Shown piece by piece: positions 1 to 8,054 of a stretch of 64,000 nt of DNA (positions within the stretch are counted from its first letter, which is position 1; the number at the start of each line of letters is the position of its first letter). The translations under genes were made by a program, and so were the position numbers. The notes under the pieces were generated by a model that was not told where the DNA came from, made no database searches, and worked only from the letters and a program-made list of their open reading frames with translations. Source of the stretch: Treponema sp. (GTDB lineage Bacteria; Spirochaetota; Spirochaetia; Treponematales; Breznakiellaceae); NCBI GenBank assembly GCA_009777335.1, contig WRMC01000005.1:1-64000 (forward strand), given 5' to 3'.

Positions 1-137
1 GCTCCGGTACCCAGTATGTGCGAGAGAAGCTGAACGCAATGATAGAATACGAGAAACTGGGTGCCGGGGGCTCCGTAGGCGGGTTCATCTCAATTCCTAG
101 ACCTGAGCGGCCCCCACCCCTCGTGGGGAGGATAAAA
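1..137 (+). repeat. Structured intergenic repeat, copy 1 (5' end cut by window edge)
   Basis: This stretch aligns in the same orientation and nearly base for base with about 5708-5842. It can fold: CCGGTACCCAGT (4-15) pairs with ACTGGGTGCCGG (56-67) around a 40-nt loop, followed by GTTCA/TGAGC and a terminal CCCCAC-CCCTC-GTGGGG hairpin. Differences from the other copy keep the pairing through G-U wobbles. It lies upstream of the MFS gene. It could be a structured RNA or a non-autonomous mobile element; no coding function is claimed. Confidence 0.7.
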
Positions 138-188
138 CTAGCTGGGTAACACCAATGGTGAACTGAGTGGCAGGTCTTGGTCAGATCA

Positions 189-197
189 TGTTATAAT
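189..197 (+). promoter_or_regulatory. Extended -10 promoter upstream of the MFS gene
   Basis: TGTTATAAT gives a perfect -10 (192-197) with the TGn extension. No convincing -35 is seen at the right spacing, which is tolerated by extended -10 promoters. Predicted transcription start is about 204-205. Confidence 0.5.
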
Positions 198-204
198 CAT
201 TTTC

Positions 205-306
205 ATGAAAAAACACCCTAGGGCCAGTTTTAACTTCACCCTTTCCCAGAACCGTCTTAGCCTGAGGCAGGGGAACGATATACATGTCCGCCTTGACCGG
301 CAGTAA
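205..306 (+). CDS. Possible 33-codon leader ORF upstream of the MFS gene
   Basis: An ATG sits 7 nt after the -10 box and opens a 33-codon frame (starts MKKHPRASF) that ends inside the first codons of the MFS gene in another frame. Its position at the predicted transcript start matches the leaderless genes elsewhere in the window, so it could be a translated upstream ORF. There is no homology that I recognise. It may be chance. Confidence 0.25.
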   Translation: MKKHPRASFNFTLSQNRLSLRQGNDIHVRLDRQ

Positions 307-1552
307 TGTGTCCTGGAAGAGGCCCTTCTTTACCGTCTGGGCGGGTCAGGCCCTGAGTCTCCTTAGCAGTGCGGTCTTACAGATGGGCCTTATCTGGCAC
401 CTGGCCCTGGTGAGCAATTCCGCCCTGGTCCTCTCCATGGCTTCCATGGCGGCCTTCCTTCCCATGGCCCTTTTAATGAGTTTTGCTGGGGCCCTGGTGG
501 ATCGCTGGAACCGGAAACTCACTATGATAGGGGCGGACCTTTTTATCGCCCTCATCAGTTTGGTCCTGGGTCTTTACACCTTCTACGCCGATCCTCCCCT
601 CTATCTGGTCATGGGGGTCCTCTTCTTACGCAGCCTGGGCACGGCCTTTCATAGTCCTGCCATCTCGGCGATTACGCCCCTCTTGGTCCCCCCATCGGAG
701 CTCACCAGGTGCGCTGGTTATACCCACACGATCCAGACCCTGGGATTCATCGCCGGGACTTCCCTGGCGGCGATTCTTTATCCCCTCTGGGGGCTCAGGG
801 GGATGATCTTCCTGGATGTCCTGGGGGCGGTATTGGCTTCCCTGGCGGTAGCCCTGGTAAAAATTCCGCCGGTACCTGCCGGCAATTCATCAATAGAACA
901 AAAGCCGCAAAAAGGAAACTTCCTAAAGGCCCTGGGGGCTGAAGTGGTCCAGGGCTACGGGGTTTTAAAAGAGGCCCGGGGGATCTTCGCTGTTGTATGG
1001 TTGGGGGTGATCTTTTCAGTTTTCTACTCCCCGGTAAATGCCCTCTTTCCCCTCCTGGTCTTTGATTACTTTGGAGGCACCACTACTCAAGCTTCCATAG
1101 TGGAGATCCTCTTTGCCCTGGGTATGGTTGGAGGGGGTCTCGTTTTGGGGGTCTGGGGGGGCTTTAAAAACCGGGGATTGAGCCTTATACTTTCGGTTGC
1201 CCTGATAGGCCTTCCCATAGGGATCTCGGGGCTCCTTCCTCCGGGGGGCTTTATGGTCTTTGCGGCCCTCTCATTTTTGATGGGCTTCTCGGCCCCCTTT
1301 TACTCAGGTCCCCTAAAGGCCCTGGTACAGGAGAGGATAGGGCCCGAATATTTGGGCCGGGTCTTCGGTCTCTACGGCAGCCTCTCATCGGCGGCCATGT
1401 TCATTGGACTCATCATCACTGGTCTTCTTGCGGACATGACGGGCTTTACGATCTGGTTTGTCATCTCCGGCAGCATCATCAGCCTTCTGGCCCTGGTCAT
1501 GGCGGCGGTCCCCAGCATCCGGGGGATAGAAGGATACGAAAGGAAACCTTAG
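284..1552 (+). CDS. MFS permease (macrolide-efflux-like)
   Basis: A 422-residue hydrophobic protein of the major facilitator superfamily. About 11-12 membrane segments can be seen. The loop between helices 2 and 3 carries the family signature (GALVDRWNRK, residues near 68-77), and a weaker second-half counterpart is near LGRVFGLYG. The N-terminal half resembles MFS_3/MdfA-type drug or macrolide exporters, so export of a small hydrophobic compound across the inner membrane is the likely role; the substrate cannot be read. The start is supported by AGGGGA 9 nt upstream. The stop codon abuts the ATG of the next gene, so the two are probably co-transcribed. A uORF (205-306) overlaps its start. 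Confidence 0.85.
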   Translation: MSALTGSNVSWKRPFFTVWAGQALSLLSSAVLQMGLIWHLALVSNSALVLSMASMAAFLPMALLMSFAGALVDRWNRKLTMIGADLFIALISLVLGLYTFYADPPLYLVMGVLFLRSLGTAFHSPAISAITPLLVPPSELTRCAGYTHTIQTLGFIAGTSLAAILYPLWGLRGMIFLDVLGAVLASLAVALVKIPPVPAGNSSIEQKPQKGNFLKALGAEVVQGYGVLKEARGIFAVVWLGVIFSVFYSPVNALFPLLVFDYFGGTTTQASIVEILFALGMVGGGLVLGVWGGFKNRGLSLILSVALIGLPIGISGLLPPGGFMVFAALSFLMGFSAPFYSGPLKALVQERIGPEYLGRVFGLYGSLSSAAMFIGLIITGLLADMTGFTIWFVISGSIISLLALVMAAVPSIRGIEGYERKP

Positions 1553-3598
1553 ATGGGTAGAAGAACTCGATTCATTTCAATTCTGGGGGCTTCCCTCCTC
1601 CTGTTTTTTGGTGCCTGCACCGGGCCCCTGAGCGGGGGACTCATTCCTGAGGGGCGGGGGGAGATCACCACCGTGGTGATCCGGGAAAAGGCGGGGGCCA
1701 CCAGCAGCAATTATCCCCTCAGTTTTGGCCATGTGTTTAAACGGGGGGATGTTCCCTCGGGGAGTACCGTCCAGGTCCACCTAAGCGGAGAGATCCTGCC
1801 GAGCCAGTTTGATGTGAAATCCACCTACCCCGATGGATCGGTGAGGCATGGGGTGGTCACGGTCCGGATCCCCCGGCTCATGGCCTTCTCTGATACTACC
1901 CTGGGCCTGGTAAGGACCTCCCGATCCCAGGGAGGACCTTGGCTGGACAGGGATGCCATCCTGGCCACCGACGTGGGAGCTACGATAGAGCTCTTGGGCC
2001 AGGGTTTACAGGCGGATCTTAGAAAGGCAATTATGGAATCGGCGGAGCTGGACTATTGGCTAAGGGGGGAGCTCTGTACCGAGATCCTGGTCCGCCAAAA
2101 TCTTAACAACCAATTGAATGCCCTCTGGGAGGTCCGGTTCTTTCCGGGGACTCCCTACATCAGAATTTCCCACACCATAGAAAATGTAAATATTCATGCC
2201 CGGGGGAATGTGCACTATGCCCTGTCCATCAAGCAGGGGAACAGGAATCCGGCCGAAGTGTACACCAAGGGAAACTTTCAGCATAACCACTCAGCCCGGT
2301 GGCGGAAGGTCCTCTGGCTGGGCCCGGAGCCCCCGGAGGTGGAGATCCGTTTTAATCTCCCCTACATGATCTCCACCGGGATGATCCTTCCCTACGATAC
2401 TTCGCTGCAGATAAATGAGGGCGCCATCGCGGCAAGTTACAGCAGCTACCAGGCTTCCAACAAGGACATCATGGGGAACGGAAGCATCTATCGATATATG
2501 CCGGGGGTCGGGGGCCGGTCGGATATAGGGGTGCTTCCCACCTGGACAGCCCTCTACCTTTTGACCATGGACAACCGGATGCGGGAAATTACCCTGGGGA
2601 ACGGAGAAATGTCGGGCTCTATTCCCATCCATTATCGGGAAGATGATACGGGCTTGTCCTTCCATGGCCGCACCGTCTCCATCGATGACCGGCCCAATTT
2701 TGTCTGGATGAACTACAATGGGCCGGCCGCTATCGGCCCCACTGATAACGAATGGCACCCCGACAGGGCCCATCAGCCTTCATTGGCCTATATTCCCTAT
2801 CTCATAACCGGGGAAAAATGGTTTCTCGATGAGCTCTATTACTGGGCCGGGTATAATGTTTTTTTTGCTTCCTATCATCGCAGCGGCCGCGGGTTTAACG
2901 GGACCAGTTATACCAACAGTTTTGGATTGGTGGAAGGGGACCTCAGGGCCTGTGCCTGGGCACTGCGAACCATTTCCGAAGCGGCCGCCATAGCACCTAA
3001 CGGTGACCTGGAAAAAAATTATTTTCGGCAAAAAATTAACAACAACCTGGAATGGTTTTTATGGAGGAATAATCCCGCCACGGGGGGGCATGGCCTTCAT
3101 TCCTTTCTATGGCCCAGCATAGGAGCCGGCGGAGCTTCCACCAGCTGGCCCGGGGGAAATATTACCTCCCCCTGGCAGCATGATTTTATGGTTCTGGTCC
3201 TGGCCGATATGGTGCGAAAGCTTCCTGACCTAAGCGGCGCCGTCACCCTGCGGGACATGGCAGGGAGCTTCACCATAAATCGATTTATTGAACTTCCCCC
3301 CTACGCCGGCATCGCCTACCGGATGCCCCTGTCTGACCAAAGCAACAATTACTATACCGATGCCAGTTGGCCCCGCTTTGCCGCCGATGTGGCAAGGTAT
3401 CACAACTATGTGGATCCCCAGATCTATTTTAAGGAACAGGATTATGCCTATTCCTATGCCGCCATAGCCCTGGGGGCCAGTGCGGTGGTTTCCCATTTAC
3501 CCAACGGCATGAAGACCTACGATTTTCTGAGGGCCAATCTTGACTACAACACCTGGGCACGGAACAATCCCACCTGGGCCTTCGCGCCGGTACGGTGA
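1553..3598 (+). CDS. Large secreted lipoprotein, function unknown
   Basis: 681 residues with an N-terminal signal peptide and a spirochaete-type lipobox (LFFGAC near residues 17-22), so it is probably a lipid-anchored envelope or surface protein. The rest is soluble and rich in Trp, Tyr, Asn and Gly. The region near 30-130 looks like an all-beta module, and the second half (about 370-680, with W/Y-rich helices such as GEKWFLDELYYWAGYN) suggests an alpha/alpha-toroid as in polysaccharide lyases and glycosidases. That fold is an inference; I do not recognise the family with certainty and no catalytic residue is claimed. It starts directly at the MFS stop codon with GAAAGGAAA as ribosome site. 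Confidence 0.75.
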   Translation: MGRRTRFISILGASLLLFFGACTGPLSGGLIPEGRGEITTVVIREKAGATSSNYPLSFGHVFKRGDVPSGSTVQVHLSGEILPSQFDVKSTYPDGSVRHGVVTVRIPRLMAFSDTTLGLVRTSRSQGGPWLDRDAILATDVGATIELLGQGLQADLRKAIMESAELDYWLRGELCTEILVRQNLNNQLNALWEVRFFPGTPYIRISHTIENVNIHARGNVHYALSIKQGNRNPAEVYTKGNFQHNHSARWRKVLWLGPEPPEVEIRFNLPYMISTGMILPYDTSLQINEGAIAASYSSYQASNKDIMGNGSIYRYMPGVGGRSDIGVLPTWTALYLLTMDNRMREITLGNGEMSGSIPIHYREDDTGLSFHGRTVSIDDRPNFVWMNYNGPAAIGPTDNEWHPDRAHQPSLAYIPYLITGEKWFLDELYYWAGYNVFFASYHRSGRGFNGTSYTNSFGLVEGDLRACAWALRTISEAAAIAPNGDLEKNYFRQKINNNLEWFLWRNNPATGGHGLHSFLWPSIGAGGASTSWPGGNITSPWQHDFMVLVLADMVRKLPDLSGAVTLRDMAGSFTINRFIELPPYAGIAYRMPLSDQSNNYYTDASWPRFAADVARYHNYVDPQIYFKEQDYAYSYAAIALGASAVVSHLPNGMKTYDFLRANLDYNTWARNNPTWAFAPVR

Positions 3599-3614
3599 GA
3601 GAAAATCTTTATTT

Positions 3615-3669
3615 ATATTGCAAAAACTTGTGATTTTCGTTGGGTTTTTGCAGTATATTGCAAAAACTT
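3615..3669. terminator. Inverted and direct repeat between convergent genes
   Basis: GCAAAAAC (3620-3627) and GTTTTTGC (3644-3651) form an 8-bp stem between the lipoprotein stop and the convergent rsgA stop. ATATTGCAAAAACTT occurs twice (3615-3629 and 3655-3669), 40 bp apart. The A/T-rich stem could terminate transcription from both sides; the stem is weak. Confidence 0.4.
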
Positions 3670-3670
3670 T

Positions 3671-4804
3671 CTAATATATCTCCTTTCCTTTTTTCTTGTT
3701 TCTCGTTGAGAGGGCCAGGTTTTTCTGGAACTCTTGTTTTTTACGCAGGTACTCCGAGTGGCTTACCACAAAGGCATTTTCCTTTTTTTGGGCCTGATAG
3801 GTTCGCCACTTTTCCGGGGAGAGGCTGCCCTCCTCCAGGGCCGCCTGGATGGCACAGCCCGGCTCACTTTTATGGGAGCAGTCTTTAAAGCGGCAGTGGC
3901 CCATCAATTCTTCCACATCGGCGAAGGCCAGGCTTATCCCTTCCTGGGCATCCCAGAGGCCCAGCTCCCTCATCCCCGGAGTGTCAATCACCAGGGCCCC
4001 CGAGGGGAGGCGGAATAGGTGCCTATAGGTGGTGGTATGACGGCCCCTGGAGTCATCCTCCCGGATGGTCTTTACCTCCATGAGCTTTTCCCCCGCCAGG
4101 GTGTTAAGGAGGGAAGATTTCCCTACCCCCGAGGACCCCAGAAAGAGGGAGGTCTTGCCCGGTTCCAGAAAGGGTTCCAGGTCTCCCAGGCCGTAGCCGC
4201 TGAGGCTGCTGATGCACAGCACCGGGACCCCCCGGGAGACCTGGGAGTAGCCTGCGAGCATCCTTTGGATCTCCGCCGCCCTTCCCTCGATGTCATCTAC
4301 CAGATCCGCTTTGGTGAGGATGAAGACCGGCATGGCTCCGCTCTGCAGGGAGGCAGTAAGGTAGCGGGCCAGGCGGTTCAGGTTCAGGTCATGGTTCAAA
4401 GAGGAGAGGATGAAGACATAATCGAAGTTAGCCGCATTGACCTGTTCCTTCACGTTTTTGGCATAACCGGAGGCGTGGCCCAAAAAATCTACCCGTGAAA
4501 ATTGCGAGCGCCGGGGCAGGACCTTTTCGATGAGGGAAGGCCCCGTGGGGTTGTAGTTGATGACCACCAAGTCTCCGGCTACGGGGTAGAGATCCCCCTC
4601 CTCAAGGGAATTGTAAAGGCTCCCCGTGATTTTCGCTGTTGCTTCGCCACCCTCCCAGATTACTCCGTACTGTTCCCGCCTTTCTTCAATGATCCTGGCA
4701 GGATAAAGAGGGCCCCCCAGTTTAGAGCTGATATACTCCTGGGCGATTATTAAATCTTTATCATTGAATCCGTATTCTCTTAAGTCGATAGGTACATTAC
4801 CCAT
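3671..4804 (-). CDS. rsgA: Small-subunit ribosome biogenesis GTPase RsgA
   Basis: A circularly permuted GTPase that acts in late 30S assembly. The order of motifs is diagnostic: G4 (TKAD, near residue 165) precedes the P-loop GSSGVGKSS (near 220), then G3 DTPGMRELG (near 272), followed by the C-terminal zinc site CRFKDCSH...C (near 300). An N-terminal OB-fold precedes the GTPase domain. The frame is open further upstream to 4876, but the ATG at 4804 has AGGAGA just before it and opens MGNVPIDL, so I chose it (377 aa). It is monocistronic and convergent with the lipoprotein gene. The basic tail (RNKKKGK) fits rRNA contact. Confidence 0.95.
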   Translation of the reverse strand: MGNVPIDLREYGFNDKDLIIAQEYISSKLGGPLYPARIIEERREQYGVIWEGGEATAKITGSLYNSLEEGDLYPVAGDLVVINYNPTGPSLIEKVLPRRSQFSRVDFLGHASGYAKNVKEQVNAANFDYVFILSSLNHDLNLNRLARYLTASLQSGAMPVFILTKADLVDDIEGRAAEIQRMLAGYSQVSRGVPVLCISSLSGYGLGDLEPFLEPGKTSLFLGSSGVGKSSLLNTLAGEKLMEVKTIREDDSRGRHTTTYRHLFRLPSGALVIDTPGMRELGLWDAQEGISLAFADVEELMGHCRFKDCSHKSEPGCAIQAALEEGSLSPEKWRTYQAQKKENAFVVSHSEYLRKKQEFQKNLALSTRNKKKGKEIY

Positions 4805-5058
4805 GCATTTCTCCTGTGAAATTGATGGTTGGAAAACTCCAACTTTGTAGGGAAAAACCGCATAAAGGGGTAACAAACTTAACTATGAATAGAGAGGTTT
4901 CCCGCTAAGCGGTTTATGTTGAGGACACCACACTGGCCAACATAGTACACCTCCTGTTGATGGAAGATTAGGTACAGACGAATATAATGAAAACATAGGT
5001 GAGATAAAATGTCAAGATATAAATAGTATAATGTAAATGATTATTATAAATTAAGCTC

Positions 5059-5160
5059 AAGACCTCACTATTACTTCACCGCTGGACATGAAATATCCAC
5101 AATTGATTATTTTCTATTAAGACAGACTATATCTCCTCTCGCTGGTCAGCAAACAATCTG
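5059..5160 (+). repeat. Two degenerate half-copies of the intergenic palindrome family
   Basis: AAGACCTCACTATTACTTCA-CCGCTGGACA (5059-5088) and a diverged relative starting AAGACAGACTAT (5119-5158) precede the full element at 5174. Starts are 60 and 55 bp apart. The second half-copy is nearly identical, inverted, to 7992-8018. They look like remnants of the element described at 5174-5350. The flanking 4805-5058 stretch shows only a small GTTGGA-AAAC-TCCAAC hairpin (4828-4843) and no gene. Confidence 0.55.
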
Positions 5161-5173
5161 ATGTTATGAATCT

Positions 5174-5350
5174 AAGACCTCACTATCCCCTCACCGCTGG
5201 ACAAAAACATGCCCCTAGCGGCTCCGGTGGCAGGGAAAGCCCTCGACCTTGATCAGCTATATATAGCCTGTTTTTCCTGCCAATGTCGCCGCCAGGAGCA
5301 TTTTTTGCTCCAGCTGAGCAAGCTATGAGTGGTTAGATTGAGAAGAGCCT
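5174..5350 (+). repeat. Intergenic palindromic element, copy B
   Basis: A 177-bp unit shared with 7494-7668 (conserved ends, variable middle). It contains long inverted arms: 5197-5223 (GCTGGACAAAAACATGCCCC...) and the complement at 5288-5314 (...GGAGCATTTTTTGCTCCAGC), so the whole unit can fold back. An inner TGGCAGG/CCTGCCA stem sits between the arms. No ORF is present. Likely a MITE-like element or a structured RNA. The stretch 5351-5580 that follows has only another short CACCGCTGG match near 5458 and no gene. Confidence 0.65.
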
Positions 5351-5580
5351 TAACGTAGATCACCTGCATAGCATAGCCGAAGTCATATTATCATCATCCA
5401 TCGTAGGAATATAGCGGAAAGCAGCTGTAGATAGGTTTCGGAAAAGGTGTAGTATCACACCGCTGGGGTAGAGCATACCAGTATGTTTAACACCACATGA
5501 AGGATATCATTACTTCCCCAGTGATCTAGAGAGAGATGATTTAGGTCTAATCACCAACTAAAATAATCTAAAATAGGAGG

Positions 5581-5842
5581 GGTGGGGGTTGCTTGGGGCT
5601 AGGAAAATCTGGGAGTTCCCTGCCGGAACCCCCACCGAGGCTCGTAAGAGCCGAGGTTCCCCTCTGGAAGGAGACCGCGGGTAAAGCAGAATGGGATAAT
5701 GAAATAAGCTCCGGCATCCAGTATGTGCGAGGGAAGCTGAACGCAATGAAAGAATACAAGAAACTGGGTGCCGGGGGCTCCGTAGGCAGGCTCATCTCAT
5801 TTCCTAGACCTGAGCGACACCCATCCCTCATGCGGATGGTTA
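5581..5842 (+). repeat. Structured intergenic repeat, copy 2 (complete)
   Basis: Several helices are visible: a perfect 10-bp stem GGTGGGGGTT (5581-5590) with AACCCCCACC (5627-5636); GGCTC-GTAA-GAGCC (5639-5652), a tetraloop hairpin; CCGGCATCCAGT (5711-5722) with ACTGGGTGCCGG (5763-5774); GCTCA/TGAGC; and CCATCC-CTCATGC-GGATGG near the end. The 3' 135 bp are shared with window positions 1-137. An open frame crosses it, but most differences between the copies would change amino acids while helices are kept, so RNA or single-strand DNA structure is the better reading. It ends about 40 bp before the M81 peptidase gene. Confidence 0.65.
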
Positions 5843-5848
5843 ATTACT

Positions 5849-5878
5849 TGTGGTATTTTTGGCTGGTGGTGTTATACT
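5849..5878 (+). promoter_or_regulatory. Promoter of the M81 peptidase gene (leaderless type)
   Basis: TTGTGG (5849-5854), 18-bp spacer, TATACT (5873-5878), then 6 nt to the ATG at 5885. No Shine-Dalgarno sequence fits, so the mRNA is predicted to start at the A of the start codon. Confidence 0.6.
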
Positions 5879-5884
5879 CTCCCT

Positions 5885-7453
5885 ATGCGTATCCTCGTGG
5901 GGGGCCTTAGCCATGAATCTAACACCTTTAATCCTATCATCACTGGGGAAGAGGACTTTGTTGTTTTCCGGGACCGGGAACTTTTAGACCCGGGGCTGTT
6001 GAAGGGTTCGTCTATCCGGGGGATTGTCGGTACCCTGGGGGAAGAGGGAGCGGAGGTGGTTCCCCTCTTCTTTGGCAGGGGGGTTCCCAATGGTCTTGTG
6101 TCGGCTTCATTTTATCAAAATATAAAGGATGATTTTTTGACCCTGGCGAGGGAAGCCTTAAGGGAGGGCCCCATCCAGGGGATCTGTTTGGCCCTCCATG
6201 GCTCCATGAAGATCCAGGGCAAGGCCTACGCCGGTGAACCCCTCTGCGCCGAGGAGGATCTTTGCACCGCCATGAGGGCTTTATTCCCCGGCATCCCCAT
6301 GGTGATCGCCCTGGATATGCATGCCACTATCACCCCGGGCTTTCTGGCGGCGGTGGACGGGGTGGTGGGTTACAAAACTGCCCCCCATACGGATGCCGCC
6401 GAAACCGGTGCACATGCCGCGAGGATATTATTAAAAGCCATGAACGAGGGCCTTAGGATAGGCATGGCCCACCGGTATATCCCCATGATGATCGCCGGGG
6501 AGAAATCCGAAACCGAGGCGGAGCCCATGGCCTCTCTTATTGCTGCCTGCCGTAGGGCTGAGAATGAACCAGGAATTGAGGCTGCTTCCCTCTTGCTGGG
6601 TTTCCCCTGGGCCGATGACCCTCACAATGGGGCGACGGTGCTGCTTACCTACACCGAAGGAGGCCATAACAGCGGTCCCAGCGGTAGCCCTACTTATATT
6701 GGCCCTCCTGGCATGGGGCTGCAGATCCGGGACAAGGCTGAACAGCTCTGTGCCGAAATTGCCCGGTCTTTCTGGGAGCGCCGGGGGGAATTTCAATTTA
6801 GAACAGAGTGGTATGACACCAGGGAATCGGTGGAGACCGCTTTTACATATGCAGAAGCGGGGGAGAGGCCGGTCTTTATATCCGACTCGGGGGATAACCC
6901 CACCGCAGGGGCCACCGCCGATGCCACGGACCTTTTGGAGGCCCTGCTGGACACCATGAAGCGGGCCGAGGGCCTACCCTCCCCCATCCTTTACTCGGGC
7001 TTCTTTGATGCCCCTGCAGCAGCGGCCTGCATAGAGGCCGGAGAGGGAGGGGAACTGGACATCACGGTGGGGGGTAACTGGGACCGTATCAACGGCAGGA
7101 AGGTTCCCCTGAGGGTGAGGGTAGATAAGGTCGTCAGGGCCTACGAGCCCTTTAGGTCCGATCTGGTTTTGGTCCGCCACAAGAAACTTTTACTGGTGAT
7201 CAGTTCCAGGCACATAGGTTTTGGGGACCCGGAGCTACTCCCAGCCCTGGGACTAAGGGCCGAAGATTACTGCATAGTAGCAGTAAAGCTGGGCTACCTG
7301 GAACCCTGCTTTAAGGCCATCGCTAAAAAGGCCATCTTGGCCACCACCCGGGGCTGCTCCAATGAGGTGATAGAAAGCCTCCCCTACCACAGGGTAAGAC
7401 GGCCTATATATCCATTAGATGAGGATATGGAGATAGGTGTATATAAGATGTAA
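5885..7453 (+). CDS. M81-family metallopeptidase, MlrC (microcystinase C)-like
   Basis: 522 residues matching the MlrC family: an N-terminal M81 domain beginning almost at the first residue (ILVGGLSHESNTF) with ALDMHATI and YKTAPHTDAAETG (near 140-180), and a C-terminal MlrC domain with DSGDNPTAGATADAT (near 335-350). Family members bind zinc through His/Asp residues in these motifs and hydrolyse small peptides or amides; MlrC completes microcystin breakdown, but in this setting the substrate is unknown. No signal peptide, so cytoplasmic. The start is decided by homology and by the leaderless promoter 6 nt upstream. The gene stands alone between two repeat-rich stretches. Confidence 0.88.
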   Translation: MRILVGGLSHESNTFNPIITGEEDFVVFRDRELLDPGLLKGSSIRGIVGTLGEEGAEVVPLFFGRGVPNGLVSASFYQNIKDDFLTLAREALREGPIQGICLALHGSMKIQGKAYAGEPLCAEEDLCTAMRALFPGIPMVIALDMHATITPGFLAAVDGVVGYKTAPHTDAAETGAHAARILLKAMNEGLRIGMAHRYIPMMIAGEKSETEAEPMASLIAACRRAENEPGIEAASLLLGFPWADDPHNGATVLLTYTEGGHNSGPSGSPTYIGPPGMGLQIRDKAEQLCAEIARSFWERRGEFQFRTEWYDTRESVETAFTYAEAGERPVFISDSGDNPTAGATADATDLLEALLDTMKRAEGLPSPILYSGFFDAPAAAACIEAGEGGELDITVGGNWDRINGRKVPLRVRVDKVVRAYEPFRSDLVLVRHKKLLLVISSRHIGFGDPELLPALGLRAEDYCIVAVKLGYLEPCFKAIAKKAILATTRGCSNEVIESLPYHRVRRPIYPLDEDMEIGVYKM

Positions 7454-7493
7454 ATATATCTAGGATTGATCTCGCCACAGCCAACTCAAAACC

Positions 7494-7668
7494 AAGACCT
7501 CAATCGCAGTTCACCGCTGGACAAAAACATGCCCCCGTCGGCTCGAACGGCCTGCATCCCATACTCTCTTTCTAGTGTGTATAGATTAATTCAGCAGCCG
7601 AAGTCGCCGTCGGGAGCATTTTTTGCTCCAGCTGAGCAAGCAGAGAACGGTTGGATTGAGAAGAGCCT
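7494..7668 (+). repeat. Intergenic palindromic element, copy C
   Basis: Same architecture as 5174-5350. Inverted arms are 7516-7542 and 7606-7632; GGAGCATTTTTTGCTCC is identical in both copies. At one position a T-A pair in copy B is a C-G pair here, so both arms changed together. The middle is unrelated between copies. The next 200 bp (7669-7890) hold no gene or repeat that I can recognise. Confidence 0.65.
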
Positions 7669-7890
7669 ATCATAATACAACCCTACAATTGGGATGGGGG
7701 ATGAAAAATTTTGAAAGATACATGACAAGGGTGTCAGACACCTGGGGCTTGGTCCTCCCACTTTCCCGTGATCTATACTTATGTTGCTTTCTACTATCAT
7801 ATTTAGGTAATTAATGATGGTCCTTCATCGGCTATACCTTGTAGGTGGTTTTCGATGATCATCTTCTATCGAATCACCTGTATCTTTCAA

Positions 7891-8031
7891 CGCTGGTGCT
7901 GCAAAAATTCCTGGCGGCGATTTCTGCAGCACAAATAAGCTATATATTTAATATATAGATGAAAGAGTTCGCTGCAGCTGGAGCCGACAGGGATTGTTTG
8001 CTGACCAGCGAAAGGGGACTTGGTCTGTCTT
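7891..8031 (-). repeat. Intergenic palindromic element, copy D (inverted)
   Basis: Read on the minus strand it begins like 5119-5158 (CGCTGGTCAGCAAACAATC) and ends with GCCGCCAGGA...GCAGCACCAGCG, the same order as copies B and C. A GTGCTGCA/TGCAGCAC hairpin (7897-7933) lies in one arm and an A/T palindrome in the middle. It ends shortly before the stop of the nucleoside hydrolase gene. Confidence 0.55.
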
Positions 8032-8054
8032 CTTTGAAGATACCTTATATAAAC

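Noticed and set aside
4018-4498. Plus-strand open frames opposite rsgA and many similar ones opposite other genes
   Set aside because: They mirror high-GC coding sequence on the other strand and show no independent family pattern or ribosome site.
3671-4876. Longer RsgA starting at 4876
   Set aside because: The extra 24 residues have no family match and ATG 4804 has AGGAGA directly upstream.
5059-5203. Possible small CRISPR array
   Set aside because: The three units are strongly diverged, of unequal spacing, and related to a dispersed palindromic element; no cas genes.
5722-5760. GTGCG followed by AAGCTGAACGC as a group II intron 5' boundary
   Set aside because: No domain V-like hairpin or reverse transcriptase is seen downstream; the match is too short.
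5593-5910. Open frame of 105 codons across the structured repeat
   Set aside because: It has no ribosome site, spans several perfect hairpins, ends inside the M81 gene, and differences between the two repeat copies are mostly amino-acid changing.
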